This document shows, one piece after another, positions 25,431 through 35,365 of a stretch of 42,548 bases of DNA. The notes beneath the pieces were generated by a model. The model saw only the letters and a list, made by a program, of their open reading frames with translations. It was not told the DNA's origin and ran no database searches. The stretch comes from an uncultured Pelagibacteraceae bacterium (GTDB lineage: Bacteria; Pseudomonadota; Alphaproteobacteria; Pelagibacterales; Pelagibacteraceae): NCBI GenBank assembly GCA_902633985.1, contig CACPHV010000011.1:1-42548 (forward strand), written 5' to 3'. The position numbers and the translations under genes were made by a program. Numbering within the stretch: position 1 is the first letter of the stretch; the number at the start of each line of letters is the position of its first letter.

Positions 25431-26295
25431 ATAAGTCCTTCAAATATACAAATACAGCAATCCAAATAAAAATAAAACTAACTAATTTTATAATTGAAAA
25501 AGGTTCATTGTAATAAAAATAACCTAATAAAAACTGAAAAGTAGGAGTAATATAAAAAATCATCCCAGCCGCTCCTAAACCACATAACTCGACACCCCTA
25601 ACATATAAAAATAATGGTATTACAGTCATTGGTCCTGCAAGAAAAATAAACAGCATCATTGGTGGATCTGATAATTGAAAATCATTAAATCCTTTACTAG
25701 CTATTAAATAAAAAATTAACAGTGCAAATGGCAATATAAATAAACTTTCAATCAAAAGACCTACATCTGTATCAACATTAATTTTTTTTCGGACTAGATT
25801 GTAAAAACTCCAACTTAAAGCAACAATTAAACCAACCCAAGGCAATGATTTAATACTTACTGCTACTAAAAAAAGAATTGATGCGATAACTAACAAAATC
25901 GAAAAGACTCTTTTTTTATTAAGCTTTTCTTTAAAAAAAAAATAACCTAGCATTACACTTAAAATAGGCATTATAAAATATCCAAAACTAGCATCTATAA
26001 TTCTATTTGTTGCTATAGCATATATCCATACACCCCAATTAATAAAAATTAAAAAACCAGAGATAAATAAATAAAATAAATTTGATTTATTTTTTATAAT
26101 TTTAAAAAAAATACTCCATTTAGAGAAAAAAAAAGTGGTCAGAATTAATGTAAAGGCTGTCCATAAACATCTATGAACTACTAATTCTATATATCCAATA
26201 TAAGCTATATATTTAAAATAAATTACACCAAAAAATCCCCACCAAAAAGATCCAAACCCAGCAAGTAATAAGCCTTTATTAAATTCTTTATTCAT
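25417..26295 (-). CDS. rarD: RarD-type EamA permease
   Basis: A 292-residue inner-membrane protein with about ten helices. The start GLLLAGFGSFWWGFFGVIYF, the HRCLWTAF segment (residues 42-49), FINWGVWIYAIATNRIIDASFGYFI and the second-repeat GLGAAGMIFYITPTFQFLLGYF are typical of RarD. The function is uncertain; the family has been linked to amino-acid or metabolite export. It is first in the nine-gene run and unlike the DMT permease at 3.5 kb in sequence. Confidence 0.9.
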   Translation of the reverse strand: MNKEFNKGLLLAGFGSFWWGFFGVIYFKYIAYIGYIELVVHRCLWTAFTLILTTFFFSKWSIFFKIIKNKSNLFYLFISGFLIFINWGVWIYAIATNRIIDASFGYFIMPILSVMLGYFFFKEKLNKKRVFSILLVIASILFLVAVSIKSLPWVGLIVALSWSFYNLVRKKINVDTDVGLLIESLFILPFALLIFYLIASKGFNDFQLSDPPMMLFIFLAGPMTVIPLFLYVRGVELCGLGAAGMIFYITPTFQFLLGYFYYNEPFSIIKLVSFIFIWIAVFVYLKDLYETN

Positions 26296-26381
26296 AGGAA
26301 ACCATGGTGCTTGTAATTTATAAGTTTATTAGACTATTTTATGGTTGAATTAAATAATTATAATTATAAAACCGTGCTCAC

Positions 26382-26471
26382 GGAGAGATGGCTGAGTGGT
26401 TGAAAGCACCGGTCTTGAAAACCGGCAAAGGGGCAACTCTTTCCTGGGTTCGAATCCCAGTCTCTCCGCCA
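26382..26471 (+). tRNA. tRNA-Ser (UGA)
   Basis: A 90-nt type II tRNA: acceptor GGAGAGA/TCTCTCC, anticodon TGA in CGGTCTTGAAAACCG, a long variable arm, T arm GGGTTCGAATCCC, G discriminator and an encoded CCA. TATAAA at 26365-26370 is a likely -10. Its CCA directly abuts the stop codon of the convergent sdhE. Confidence 0.96.
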
Positions 26472-26735
26472 TCATTTTTGTTTATAGTCAAAATTTTTAT
26501 ATAAGAAATTAATGTTGTTACTTTCAAATTCAAAATCGGTTTTAATACTATTGTAAAAATTATACAAATTAGTATCGTCAATATTCAGTAGTTTTTCTAA
26601 ATCAAGAAGATCATTTTCATTTAAATTATTTATATATTTTTTTGTAAATGCACTCAAAAGATTCTCCATTTCTTTTGTACCTCTATAATTAGATCGGTAA
26701 ATAATTTTTTTTTTTAATTCATCTATGTTGATCAT
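26472..26735 (-). CDS. sdhE: Succinate dehydrogenase assembly factor SdhE
   Basis: An 87-residue protein of the SdhE/SDHAF2 family (DUF339/COG2938), which helps attach FAD covalently to the flavoprotein subunit of succinate dehydrogenase. The signature is YRSNYRGTKEMENLL near residues 13-27, with the conserved RGxxE, then FTKKYINNLNENDLLDLEKLLNIDD. Its stop directly adjoins the 3' end of tRNA-Ser and its ATG lies 25 bp from that of the divergent recG. No sdh genes are in this window. Confidence 0.9.
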   Translation of the reverse strand: MINIDELKKKIIYRSNYRGTKEMENLLSAFTKKYINNLNENDLLDLEKLLNIDDTNLYNFYNSIKTDFEFESNNINFLYKNFDYKQK

Positions 26736-26760
26736 AATAATTAGAATATATTAGTTGTTG

Positions 26761-28812
26761 ATGAATAATAAAACAAATTATGAATATTTATTGTCAGATT
26801 TAAGTTCTTTAAAAGGTGTGGGAACTAAAACAAGTAATTTATTAAAAAAGAAAAATATTAATAATTTGTTTGATTTACTATGGAAACTTCCAAAATCTTA
26901 TACAGATAGAAGCTTATCATCAAAAATAAAAAATTTAAAAATTGGTGAAATACAAACAATAACTATAATCCCAAAAAAGTATAACTTCCCAAGAATAAGG
27001 AGATTACCAAATAGAGTTTTATGTAGTGATGAAACTGGTGAAATAGATTGTATTTTTTTTAATAGTTATGAAGGTTATATTAAAAAAATACTACCTTTAG
27101 GCAAAGAAATTACTGTTAGTGGTAAAATAGGTCAATTTAGGAACAAATACCAAATTACAAATCCAAAATATGTTTCTGAGGATTCTTCTTTAATCAAACA
27201 AACTCATAATAAATACTCATTAACTGAAGGAATTTCTGAAAAAATATATAATAAAATAATAAACAAAATAATCAATAGTTTGCCAGTATTTAATGAATGG
27301 CACTCTAAAAGTATTATATCTAAATTTAAAAATATAAGTTGGAATAGCTCAATTAAAGAACTACACAAACCTAAAAATATTGGAAATTATAAATCAAATT
27401 TCTATCAAAGACTTGCTTTTGATGAAATATTTTCAACATTTCTAGTTAATTCTGAAATAAGAAAAAAAATAAGAAAAATAAAAAAAAAAAATAAAGTTCT
27501 TAATTTAAAGAAACAAAATTCTATAATAGATAAATTAGATTTTTCTCTTACGGGTGATCAGAAAAAATCACTAAATGAAATAAACAAAGACTTAAGTTCA
27601 CCAAACAAAATGTTTAGACTGTTGCAAGGAGACGTAGGTAGTGGAAAAACAATAGTATCTCTTTTAGCAGCAATAAATAGCATATATTCTGGTTTCCAAG
27701 TTGCTTTTATGGCTCCTACGGAAATTCTAGCAAGACAACATTTTATTCTTGCAAAAAAAGTATTTCCTAAAAATATAAATATAGATCTTATTTCTGGGAA
27801 ATCTGAATATAAATTAAAAAAAAAAATTCATAAAAAAATAGAAAATAATAAAATTGATATTATTTTTGGAACACATGCAATATTTCAAAAAAAAGTAATT
27901 TTTAAAAACTTAGGATTAATAATTATAGATGAACAGCATAAGTTTGGAGTAAATCAAAGAAAAAGATTATCAGATAAAGGTGGACCAGATTGTGACGTAT
28001 TATTAATGACAGCAACACCTATACCTAGAACTCTAACAATGACAATTTATGGTGATATGGATATTTCAATAATTAGAGAAAAACCTAAAAATAGAAAACC
28101 AATTAAAACATATAGTAAATTGGAGGTTAAAATTGAGGATGTTTTAAAATTTATAAAAAAAGAAATTAACTTAGGAAATCAAGTTTTTTGGGTTTGTCCA
28201 TTAATTGAAGAGTCTAAAAAGTTGGATCACTCATCAGCTGTAAAAAAGTATAAATATTTAGAAAGTAAGTTTCCAAATCAGGTATGTTTACTTCATGGAA
28301 AAACTGATATTGATGAAAAAAATAAAATACTAAACAATTTTTTAAATAATAAATTTAAAATTTTGGTTTCTACTACAATTATTGAAGTAGGAATAGATTT
28401 TCCTAATGCAAATACGATTATAATTGAAAATGCTAACAAATTTGGTTTATCTCAACTTCATCAATTAAGAGGTAGAGTTGGTCGTGGTCATAAAGATTCT
28501 ACATGCATATTAATGTTTAAATCAAATCTAAGCGAAAATGCCAAAAAAAGAATCAAAATTTTAAAAGACACCAATGATGGTTTTTTAATATCTGAAGAAG
28601 ACATGAAATTAAGAGGATTTGGTGATATTTTGGGGTTTAAACAAAGTGGTATAAAAAATTTTAAGTTAGCAGATCCAATTCAGAATAGTGATCTTTTCTT
28701 ATTAGCTGAAAAAGAAATGAGAAGAATAGAAAAATCAAATGAAGATATAAGTAAATTCAAACCTTTGATAAAATTGTATGATAGAGCTGATATAATTAAT
28801 GATATTGCTTAA
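26761..28812 (+). CDS. recG: ATP-dependent DNA helicase RecG
   Basis: Branch-migrates replication forks and recombination intermediates. From the ATG at 26761 the protein has 683 residues: an N-terminal wedge/OB domain (about 60-160), the helicase core with Walker A GDVGSGKT, the APTEILARQH motif Ia, DEQH Walker B (IIDEQHKFG), MTATPIPRT (motif III) and the C-terminal helicase motifs STTIIEVGIDFP and QLRGRVGRG. TTG codons just upstream are in frame, but the ATG is the better start. TATATT at 26747-26752 sits only 8 bp before it, so the transcript may be nearly leaderless. The stop TAA overlaps the DUF502 stop. Confidence 0.95.
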   Translation: MNNKTNYEYLLSDLSSLKGVGTKTSNLLKKKNINNLFDLLWKLPKSYTDRSLSSKIKNLKIGEIQTITIIPKKYNFPRIRRLPNRVLCSDETGEIDCIFFNSYEGYIKKILPLGKEITVSGKIGQFRNKYQITNPKYVSEDSSLIKQTHNKYSLTEGISEKIYNKIINKIINSLPVFNEWHSKSIISKFKNISWNSSIKELHKPKNIGNYKSNFYQRLAFDEIFSTFLVNSEIRKKIRKIKKKNKVLNLKKQNSIIDKLDFSLTGDQKKSLNEINKDLSSPNKMFRLLQGDVGSGKTIVSLLAAINSIYSGFQVAFMAPTEILARQHFILAKKVFPKNINIDLISGKSEYKLKKKIHKKIENNKIDIIFGTHAIFQKKVIFKNLGLIIIDEQHKFGVNQRKRLSDKGGPDCDVLLMTATPIPRTLTMTIYGDMDISIIREKPKNRKPIKTYSKLEVKIEDVLKFIKKEINLGNQVFWVCPLIEESKKLDHSSAVKKYKYLESKFPNQVCLLHGKTDIDEKNKILNNFLNNKFKILVSTTIIEVGIDFPNANTIIIENANKFGLSQLHQLRGRVGRGHKDSTCILMFKSNLSENAKKRIKILKDTNDGFLISEEDMKLRGFGDILGFKQSGIKNFKLADPIQNSDLFLLAEKEMRRIEKSNEDISKFKPLIKLYDRADIINDIA

Positions 28813-29426
28813 GTTTTTTTAGTAGAGGTTCCTGCTGAAACTATAAATTTAGACGCTTCCTCAAAAGACATATTCAAATATATAACATCTTCTATTGGAA
28901 ACATTAGTAAAAAACCACTAGTAGGATTTGGAGTTGTTGGTACAAAAACATTAATTAAATTCTTACCAGTTTTTTGAGCCATCTCACCTTTATTTTCTTT
29001 TGTAGCAAAACCAACTGCCCAAACTCCTTTCCTTGGATATTCAATTAAGACTACACTTCTTTTTCCATCATCTTTTTTAGAAAAGGTTTCAGTCATTTGA
29101 ACAATTGCAGAATAAACTGTTCTTAAAAATGGAATTCTTTTGAATAAATCATCAATTAATTTAAGTATTCTTCTTCCAAAAAATGACAAAGAGAGACCAC
29201 CAACAATAGTTATAAGTAAAATTGAAATAACAATTTCAACACCAGGTATATTAAAAGGTAAATAACTATTAGGATTAATATTTTTTGGTATTAAATTAGA
29301 GGAGATACCAATTAAAACCTTTGTGAGATATAAGGTAAAACCAATTGGTATTAAAACAACTACTCCCGTAATAAAGTAATTCCTTAAGGTTAATGAAAAA
29401 GATTTTTTTGACCTTTTTTTCGACAT
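28809..29426 (-). CDS. DUF502 family membrane protein
   Basis: A 205-residue protein. A basic N-terminus (MSKKRSKKSFSLTLRNYF) leads into two hydrophobic segments (about 13-35 and 58-82). A soluble beta-rich domain follows with FLRTVYSAIVQMTETFS, GVWAVGFATKE, FVPTTPNPTSGFLLMFP and YLNMSFEEASKFIVSAG, all typical of PF04367/COG2928. Function is not established. It ends in a stop that overlaps the recG stop on the other strand. Confidence 0.9.
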   Translation of the reverse strand: MSKKRSKKSFSLTLRNYFITGVVVLIPIGFTLYLTKVLIGISSNLIPKNINPNSYLPFNIPGVEIVISILLITIVGGLSLSFFGRRILKLIDDLFKRIPFLRTVYSAIVQMTETFSKKDDGKRSVVLIEYPRKGVWAVGFATKENKGEMAQKTGKNLINVFVPTTPNPTSGFLLMFPIEDVIYLNMSFEEASKFIVSAGTSTKKT

Positions 29427-29434
29427 ATTTTCAA

Positions 29435-29512
29435 TTAACTATAACTGGCATAGACAACAAAAACAATTGCAATGATAAATAATACAATTAAAATTTTGTT
29501 GTTTAGATTCAT
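29435..29512 (-). CDS. Possible 25-residue single-helix membrane microprotein
   Basis: A short frame, MNLNNKILIVLF...VVYASYS, consisting of a brief polar start and one hydrophobic helix. It lies 8 bp upstream of the DUF502 gene on the same strand and fills an otherwise empty gap. The composition fits a tiny membrane protein. No Shine-Dalgarno sequence is seen, and a 25-codon frame in AT-rich DNA can arise by chance. Confidence 0.35.
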   Translation of the reverse strand: MNLNNKILIVLFIIAIVFVVYASYS

Positions 29513-29543
29513 GATAAATTATTATTATCAATTTTAGTTACTT

Positions 29544-30371
29544 ATGGATAGAAGAAAATTTTTGACTTATATGGGCTGTGGTTGTGGCAGTCTTATTTTG
29601 CATTCTTGCTCTACTGCACCAATAACTGACAGAAAACAATTAAAAATTATACCTGAAGCAAAATTAAATGCTCAAGCTGCGCAAATTTATGAAAAAGTCA
29701 AAGAAAAAGAAAAAATGAGTGATGATACAAAAACATTAAATGAAATCAAAGACATTGGAAAAAGAATGGAAGATTCGATTAGTGAATATTTTTATAGAGC
29801 AAATTTAAACGACCCAACAGCAAATTTTGATTGGGAATATATTTTAATTGATAATAAAAAAGTTAGAAATGCATGGTGCATGCCTGGAGGTAAAATTGCT
29901 TTTTATACAGGTATACTTGATGTAACAAAAAATAAAAATGGTTTAGCAGCAATTATGGGTCATGAGGTTGCTCATGCAGTAGCAAAACATTCTGTTGAAA
30001 GAGCAAGTCGTGGTGTTTTATTAAATACTGGGGCAAAAATTATAGATATTGCAAGTGGTGGTGTATTATCTGATATAAACAGAACTACCGGTATGGATAC
30101 AGTTGGATTATTAGCTCAACTAGGAATAATGAATCCTTTTAACAGAAAGCAAGAGAGCGAAGCTGATTATCTTGGTATGATTTTTTCTTCTTTATCTGGT
30201 TATGATATTAGAGAAACAGTAAAAATCTGGGAAAGAATGAAAGAAACAAATAAGGGTAAAGAACCACCAGAATTTATGAGCACCCATCCTTCTTCTGATA
30301 CTCGTATTAAACAATTAAATGAATGGATGAACGAGGTAATATTGGATTATCCACCAATCAATTTGACCTAA
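29544..30371 (+). CDS. M48-family zinc metalloprotease with Tat-like signal
   Basis: A 275-residue extracytoplasmic peptidase. The N-terminus MDRRKFLTYM carries a twin-arginine RRKFL motif and a hydrophobic stretch ending LHSC (Cys22), so it may be a Tat-exported lipoprotein. The zinc site HEVAH (His140, Glu141, His144) is followed by the third ligand in KQESEADYLG, and GGKIAFYTGIL precedes. M48 proteases of the BepA/LoiP kind act in outer-membrane quality control. It converges with tRNA-Lys (11 bp gap). Confidence 0.9.
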   Translation: MDRRKFLTYMGCGCGSLILHSCSTAPITDRKQLKIIPEAKLNAQAAQIYEKVKEKEKMSDDTKTLNEIKDIGKRMEDSISEYFYRANLNDPTANFDWEYILIDNKKVRNAWCMPGGKIAFYTGILDVTKNKNGLAAIMGHEVAHAVAKHSVERASRGVLLNTGAKIIDIASGGVLSDINRTTGMDTVGLLAQLGIMNPFNRKQESEADYLGMIFSSLSGYDIRETVKIWERMKETNKGKEPPEFMSTHPSSDTRIKQLNEWMNEVILDYPPINLT

Positions 30372-30382
30372 ATCAAAATTAA

Positions 30383-30458
<76 letters not shown>

Positions 30459-30467
30459 ACAAAATTG

Positions 30468-30488
30468 ATTCATTTTTTCTAAATGAAT
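30468..30488. repeat. 8-bp inverted repeat between tgt and tRNA-Lys
   Basis: ATTCATTT and AAATGAAT flank a 5-base loop. It lies downstream of the tgt stop and just upstream of tRNA-Lys, both on the minus strand. It could be a weak terminator or a processing hairpin; the stem is AT-only apart from one G/C pair and no U-tract follows. Confidence 0.35.
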
Positions 30489-30612
30489 AATGTGTGTATA
30501 CAGATAAATTTTTATTTTTCAATTCGTTCAATTTAAAAGTTTTGATCAATTAAGGTTGTTAAATTAAGGAATTTGATATGATTATTCATACAAAATGGCA
30601 CAGTTGCTATAA

Positions 30613-31725
30613 CTACAACTTATCTATGTATTTATCGTGAAAATCATTAAATGTGCCTGAATTAATATTTTTTCTAATCTCAGACATTAATTCTTGATAA
30701 AAATTAATATTATGTAACGTCAATAACATTGAAGCTAATATTTCATTAGTATTAAATAAATGATTTAGATAATTTTTTGAATATTTGTTTAAGTTTAGAT
30801 TTTCACAACTAGGATCAAGTGGAGTATTATCATTTTGATACTTATTATTTTTAATATTTACCCTTCCATTCCATGTAAATGCTAAACCTGTCCTTCCTGA
30901 TCTGGTAGGTAATACACAATCAAACATATCTATACCTCTTTTGACAGCACCTAAAATATCTGATGGTGTTCCAACACCCATTAAATAGTGAGGTTTTTCT
31001 ATAGGTAAATATTCTTTGATATCATCTAAGACATTAAACATTTCATTTTGTGTTTCTCCAACTGCTAATCCTCCAATAGCATAACCATCAAAACCAATTT
31101 TAACTAACTCTTCAAGTGATTTGATTCTTAAATCTTTAAATAGACCTCCTTGAACAATTCCAAATAAAGCTTTGTGAGGATTGTTCCCGAAAGCTACTTT
31201 AGATCTTTCAGCCCAATAAAGTGATAAATCCATTGATTTTTTGATTAGATTATAATCATTAGTTTTTTTAGGGCATTCATCCATAATCATTACAATATCT
31301 GCATTTAAACCTAATTGTATTCTTATACTCTCCTCTGGACTTAAATAAAATTTTTTACCATCAACGTGAGAGTTAAAAATAGCACCCTTCTCCCTATCAA
31401 TTTTATTCAATTTTGAGAGAGACATTACTTGAAAACCACCAGAGTCAGTTAAAATAGGTAAATCACAATTCATAAAATTATGAAGTCCACCAACAGACTC
31501 AATTCTTTTAACACCAGGACGTATCATTAAATGATAAGTATTTGAAAGTATTATTTCTGATCCAGTTTTTTTTATATCATCTATGGTACAAGCTTTTACA
31601 GTAGCTTGAGTTCCAACAGGCATAAAAGCTGGGGTTTGTATATTACCACGATGCGTCTCAATTAAACCACACCTAGCAAATTTATCTTTTTTTAAAACAT
31701 TAAAGGCAAATTTTTTTAATGCCAT
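30613..31725 (-). CDS. tgt: tRNA-guanine transglycosylase (queuine family) with altered zinc site
   Basis: Exchanges guanine-34 for the queuosine precursor in tRNAs with GUN anticodons. The 370-residue protein has the TDSGGFQVMSL motif (Asp94), FGIVQGG, the GGLAVGE loop (219-225) and the GIDMFDCVLPTRSGR catalytic segment (264-278). The zinc site of the family is CxCxxC plus a later His. Here only the first cysteine (Cys307) and the His (His338) remain; positions 309 and 312 are Asn and Leu, with no gap in the alignment. The fold may therefore be stabilised without zinc. It is the last gene of the ssb-gyrA run, 8 bp after the cyclophilin. Confidence 0.94.
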   Translation of the reverse strand: MALKKFAFNVLKKDKFARCGLIETHRGNIQTPAFMPVGTQATVKACTIDDIKKTGSEIILSNTYHLMIRPGVKRIESVGGLHNFMNCDLPILTDSGGFQVMSLSKLNKIDREKGAIFNSHVDGKKFYLSPEESIRIQLGLNADIVMIMDECPKKTNDYNLIKKSMDLSLYWAERSKVAFGNNPHKALFGIVQGGLFKDLRIKSLEELVKIGFDGYAIGGLAVGETQNEMFNVLDDIKEYLPIEKPHYLMGVGTPSDILGAVKRGIDMFDCVLPTRSGRTGLAFTWNGRVNIKNNKYQNDNTPLDPSCENLNLNKYSKNYLNHLFNTNEILASMLLTLHNINFYQELMSEIRKNINSGTFNDFHDKYIDKL

Positions 31726-31733
31726 TAAAAAAT

Positions 31734-32294
31734 TTATTGAGATTTAAAACTAATAATCTTATCTGGATCATTTACAGCACCATTATTATTTTGATCACCT
31801 CTTTTGATTTTATCAACAAATTCCATTCCCTCGATCACTTTTCCAAAAACTGTATATTGACGGTCTAAAAAAGGAGCTGGCTGAAAACAAATAAAAAATT
31901 GACTATTTGCACTATTTGGATCTTGAGCTCTCGCCATTGATAAAGTTCCTCTATCATGTGGTAAACTATTGAATTCTTGCTCTAAATCTGGAAAATCTGA
32001 TCCACCCATTCCAGCTCTTCTAAGATCAAAATCTTTTGATTCTGAATTTCCAAATTTTACATCACCTGTTTGAGCCATAAATCCATCAATAACTCTATGA
32101 AAAATAACGTTATCGTATTTACCACTATTTGCTAATTCTTTAATTCTTTTTACATGATTTGGTGCAACATCCTCAAATAATTCAATTTTAACGTCACCAT
32201 CTTTTAGTTTTAATATCATTATATTCTCCTCAGCTATTGATTGATTGGTAATTAAAAAAAACAAAATAAGTATTTTAATAAAAATTTTATTCAT
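31734..32294 (-). CDS. Secreted cyclophilin-type peptidyl-prolyl isomerase
   Basis: Catalyses cis-trans isomerisation of proline bonds, probably in the periplasm, as a signal peptide occupies about residues 1-21 (cleavage near IAE). The 186-residue protein has the cyclophilin signatures FHRVIDGFMAQTGD, GTLSMARAQDPNSANSQFFI and YTVFGKVIEGMEFVD. It overlaps coaD by 8 nt. Confidence 0.95.
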   Translation of the reverse strand: MNKIFIKILILFFLITNQSIAEENIMILKLKDGDVKIELFEDVAPNHVKRIKELANSGKYDNVIFHRVIDGFMAQTGDVKFGNSESKDFDLRRAGMGGSDFPDLEQEFNSLPHDRGTLSMARAQDPNSANSQFFICFQPAPFLDRQYTVFGKVIEGMEFVDKIKRGDQNNNGAVNDPDKIISFKSQ

Positions 32295-32781
32295 ATTTAT
32301 CTTTTAAAGATTTAATTGTGCTTTTTGTAGTAAATTTTTTTATATCACCTTTTAATTTAACAATCTCTTTTACAAATCTAGATGAAATTATTTGATTTTC
32401 TACATCAGACATCAAAAAAATTGTTTCTATGTTTTGGTTTAATTTTCTATTCATACCAGCTAACTGAAATTCATATTCAAAATCAGATACAGCTCTTAAT
32501 CCTCTTAGAATAATGTTTGATTTGTATTTTTTACATAAATCAGTGGTTAAAGAGCCAAAAGAAACTACTTTTATTTTTTTTCTATCTAATTTTAGATCTT
32601 TAAATAAGGCTTTATTGACTATTTCTATTCTTTCATCAGAACTAAAAAGATAATTTTTATTACTTTCATCAGAAACACCTACTACTATTTTATCAAATAG
32701 TTTTAATGATTTTTTTATGACATCTATATGTCCAAAAGTGATTGGATCAAATGTTCCAGGATAAATTGCAATTTTACTCAT
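32287..32781 (-). CDS. coaD: Phosphopantetheine adenylyltransferase
   Basis: Transfers AMP to 4'-phosphopantetheine in coenzyme A synthesis. The 164-residue protein has the nucleotidyltransferase motif YPGTFDPITFGHIDVI (7-22, with the T/HxGH histidine), GLRAVSDFEYEFQLAGMN (about 89-106) and ISSRFVKEI (the second nucleotide motif). Length is normal. Its start overlaps the gyrA stop by one base. Confidence 0.96.
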   Translation of the reverse strand: MSKIAIYPGTFDPITFGHIDVIKKSLKLFDKIVVGVSDESNKNYLFSSDERIEIVNKALFKDLKLDRKKIKVVSFGSLTTDLCKKYKSNIILRGLRAVSDFEYEFQLAGMNRKLNQNIETIFLMSDVENQIISSRFVKEIVKLKGDIKKFTTKSTIKSLKDKYE

Positions 32782-35360
32782 TAAATTAAATTATCATCAA
32801 TTTTAATTGCTGAAACAACTTTTTCTTCTCCTGATAACTTAATTATTCTAACCCCTTGAGTATTTCTGCCTGCTGTTCTAATTTCTTTAACAGCAACTCG
32901 TATTACCCTGCCTTTATTCGTAGAAATTAAAATTTCATCGCCTTCAAAAACAGGAAAAGATGAAGTAATATTCCCATTTCGTGGTGAATTTATTATTCCT
33001 ATAATTCCTTTACCACCTCTGTTAGTAACTCTGTAATCGGTATGAGAAGTCTTTTTTCCAAAACCATTTTCACTTATTGATAAAACAAACTTCTCTTTTG
33101 CTCTTAATTCAGATTTTTCGTCTTTTGATTTTTTTCCATTTTTATTAATTTTATTGTTATCAATAATTGACAAAGATACTATTTGATCATTTAATGCTAA
33201 CTCTATTCCCTTAATTCCTTTAGAAGATCTGCCTTTAAAAACTCTTAACTTTTTGGCTTCAAATCTAATACATTTTCCAAATTTTGTACTTAAAATTACA
33301 TCCTGATCATCTTTACAAATTTTAACACCTACAATTTTATCATTGCTATCTAATTTCATCGCAATTTTTCCAGATGCATTAATTGATGAAAAGTCTTCTA
33401 AACTATTTTTTCTTACTTTACCTTGAGCAGTAGCAAATATAATTTGATAATTTTTTAAATCAGTTTCATCTTCTGGCATTGGCATAATTGAACTTATTGC
33501 TTGATGACTCTTTAAAGGTAAAATATTAAATAAAGACTTACCTTTAGATGATGATGAACCCTCTGGGATTTTCCATGCTTTAATCTTGTAAACTAAACCC
33601 TCGGTAGAAAAAAAGAGTACTGAAGTATGAGTATTTACAGATAATGTTTGAACAACAGAGTCTTGATCTCTAGTTGTTATGCCTGATTTTCCCTTACCAC
33701 CTCTTTTTTGTTTTTTTACCCCATCTAAAGAACCTCTTTTTATATATCCTTGTAGTGTAACTGTAATTATTACTGATTGTTTTTGGATAGTTTCCTCAAT
33801 ATCGTAATTTAAAACAGCATCTATAATTTTAGTTCTTCTTGGAATAGCAAATTTCTCTTTAATATTTTTTAACTCTTCACTAATTACTTTTAAAAGTTCT
33901 TTTTTTGATGAAATAATCTTTTTATATTTAGTGATTAGTTCAGCTAGTTTTTTAATTTCAACTTCGATTTCATTTATTCCTAATGCAGTTAATTTTTGAA
34001 GTCTTAATTCTAAAATAGCTAAAACTTGTGGTTCAGATAAAGAATAAAGATTTTTGCCCTTTTTTCCCTCAATTAAAGAAATTAATTTTTGTGATTTATT
34101 TATTTTCCACTTGGTTTTTAAAATTGATATTTTAGCATCATCAGGTGTTTTAGATGATCGAATAATTTTTATTATTTTATCCAAATTTTCAACTGAAACT
34201 GATAATCCTATTAGTATATGAGCACGTTCCTCTGCTTTTTGAAGATCAAATTTAGTTTTCTTAATAACTACATCTTCTCTAAAAGTTAAAAAATTAGATA
34301 AAAAATCTTTTAAAGTACATGTTTGAGGTTTTCCTCCAACAATCGCTAAAGTATTAAAACCAAAAGAACTTTCTATTTGAGTGTTTTTATATAATTGTCT
34401 CTTTATAGTTTCTGGTTCTATACCGTTTCTTAAGTCTATTGCTACCCTGATACCTTCTCTGTTTGACTCATCTCGGATATCTCTTATACCTTCTATCTTT
34501 TTTTCTCTTACTAACTGAGCGATCCTTTCGTTTAAAACGGATTTGTTAACTTGATAAGGTATAGAAGTTATTACAAGTCTTTCACGACCATTTTTTTGTT
34601 GTTCAATTGAGATTTCACCTCTTATCTTAAAGGACCCTCTTCCATTGTTATACCCTTGTTTAATTATATCTTTACCTATAATTACACCACCAGTTGGAAA
34701 ATCTGGACCAGGTATATGTTTCATTAACTCTCTAATTTTAATATCTTTATTATCTATTAAGGCCAAAGTACCATCAATAATTTCACCTAAATTATGTGGA
34801 GGTATACTTGTTGCCATACCAACAGCGATACCACCAGCTCCATTTACTAATAAATTTGGAAACTGTGCTGGTAAAACACTAGGTTCTTTCTCGGTTTCAT
34901 CATAATTGCTTTTAAAGGTAATTGTATTTTTTTCAATATCATCGATCAGAAATTGAGAAACTTTCGACAAACGAGTTTCGGTATATCTCATTGCTGCAGC
35001 AGGATCACCATCTATTGAACCAAAATTTCCTTGTCCTTGAATTAACGGTAGACTCATAGAAAAATCTTGCACCATTCTAACTAAAGCATCATATACAGAC
35101 TGGTCACCATGGGGGTGATACTTACCAATAACATCCCCAACTATTCTTGCAGATTTTCTAAATTGTTTAGACCAATCGTATCCACCTTTATACATTGCAT
35201 ATAAAATTCTTCTATGTACAGGTTTTAAACCGTCTCTTACATCAGGAAGTGCACGACTTACAATTACACTCATTGCATAAGAAAGATATGATGAGCTCAT
35301 CTCATCATGCATTGAGATTAATTTTATATTTTTATCTTTAAACTCTTCAGTATTTTTCAT
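32781..35360 (-). CDS. gyrA: DNA gyrase subunit A
   Basis: Cleaves and rejoins DNA in the gyrase heterotetramer to introduce negative supercoils. The 859-residue protein has a winged-helix region around [18 protein letters not shown], the catalytic tyrosine in [12 protein letters not shown], a coiled-coil tower, and a C-terminal six-bladed wrapping domain with the GyrA box QKRGGKG (around residues 553-559). The box marks it as gyrase rather than topoisomerase IV. The conserved serine next to the catalytic region in E. coli (position 83) is Gln here, as in several other alphaproteobacteria. It starts 5 bp after ssb. Confidence 0.97.
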   Translation of the reverse strand: MKNTEEFKDKNIKLISMHDEMSSSYLSYAMSVIVSRALPDVRDGLKPVHRRILYAMYKGGYDWSKQFRKSARIVGDVIGKYHPHGDQSVYDALVRMVQDFSMSLPLIQGQGNFGSIDGDPAAAMRYTETRLSKVSQFLIDDIEKNTITFKSNYDETEKEPSVLPAQFPNLLVNGAGGIAVGMATSIPPHNLGEIIDGTLALIDNKDIKIRELMKHIPGPDFPTGGVIIGKDIIKQGYNNGRGSFKIRGEISIEQQKNGRERLVITSIPYQVNKSVLNERIAQLVREKKIEGIRDIRDESNREGIRVAIDLRNGIEPETIKRQLYKNTQIESSFGFNTLAIVGGKPQTCTLKDFLSNFLTFREDVVIKKTKFDLQKAEERAHILIGLSVSVENLDKIIKIIRSSKTPDDAKISILKTKWKINKSQKLISLIEGKKGKNLYSLSEPQVLAILELRLQKLTALGINEIEVEIKKLAELITKYKKIISSKKELLKVISEELKNIKEKFAIPRRTKIIDAVLNYDIEETIQKQSVIITVTLQGYIKRGSLDGVKKQKRGGKGKSGITTRDQDSVVQTLSVNTHTSVLFFSTEGLVYKIKAWKIPEGSSSSKGKSLFNILPLKSHQAISSIMPMPEDETDLKNYQIIFATAQGKVRKNSLEDFSSINASGKIAMKLDSNDKIVGVKICKDDQDVILSTKFGKCIRFEAKKLRVFKGRSSKGIKGIELALNDQIVSLSIIDNNKINKNGKKSKDEKSELRAKEKFVLSISENGFGKKTSHTDYRVTNRGGKGIIGIINSPRNGNITSSFPVFEGDEILISTNKGRVIRVAVKEIRTAGRNTQGVRIIKLSGEEKVVSAIKIDDNLI

Positions 35361-35365
35361 AGAAA

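Noticed and set aside
26378..26581. Open frame on the minus strand encoding GETGIRTQERVAPLPVFKTG
   Set aside because: It is the antisense of tRNA-Ser joined to the end of sdhE in another frame. Such translated tRNA sequences are a well-known false annotation.
27480..27491. 12-A run in recG as a phase-variation tract
   Set aside because: recG is a core repair gene and the run encodes a lysine-rich linker; long A runs simply reflect base composition here.
34645..34905. 86-codon frame antisense to gyrA
   Set aside because: It lies entirely inside gyrA, whose motifs are unambiguous, and its translation shows no family features.
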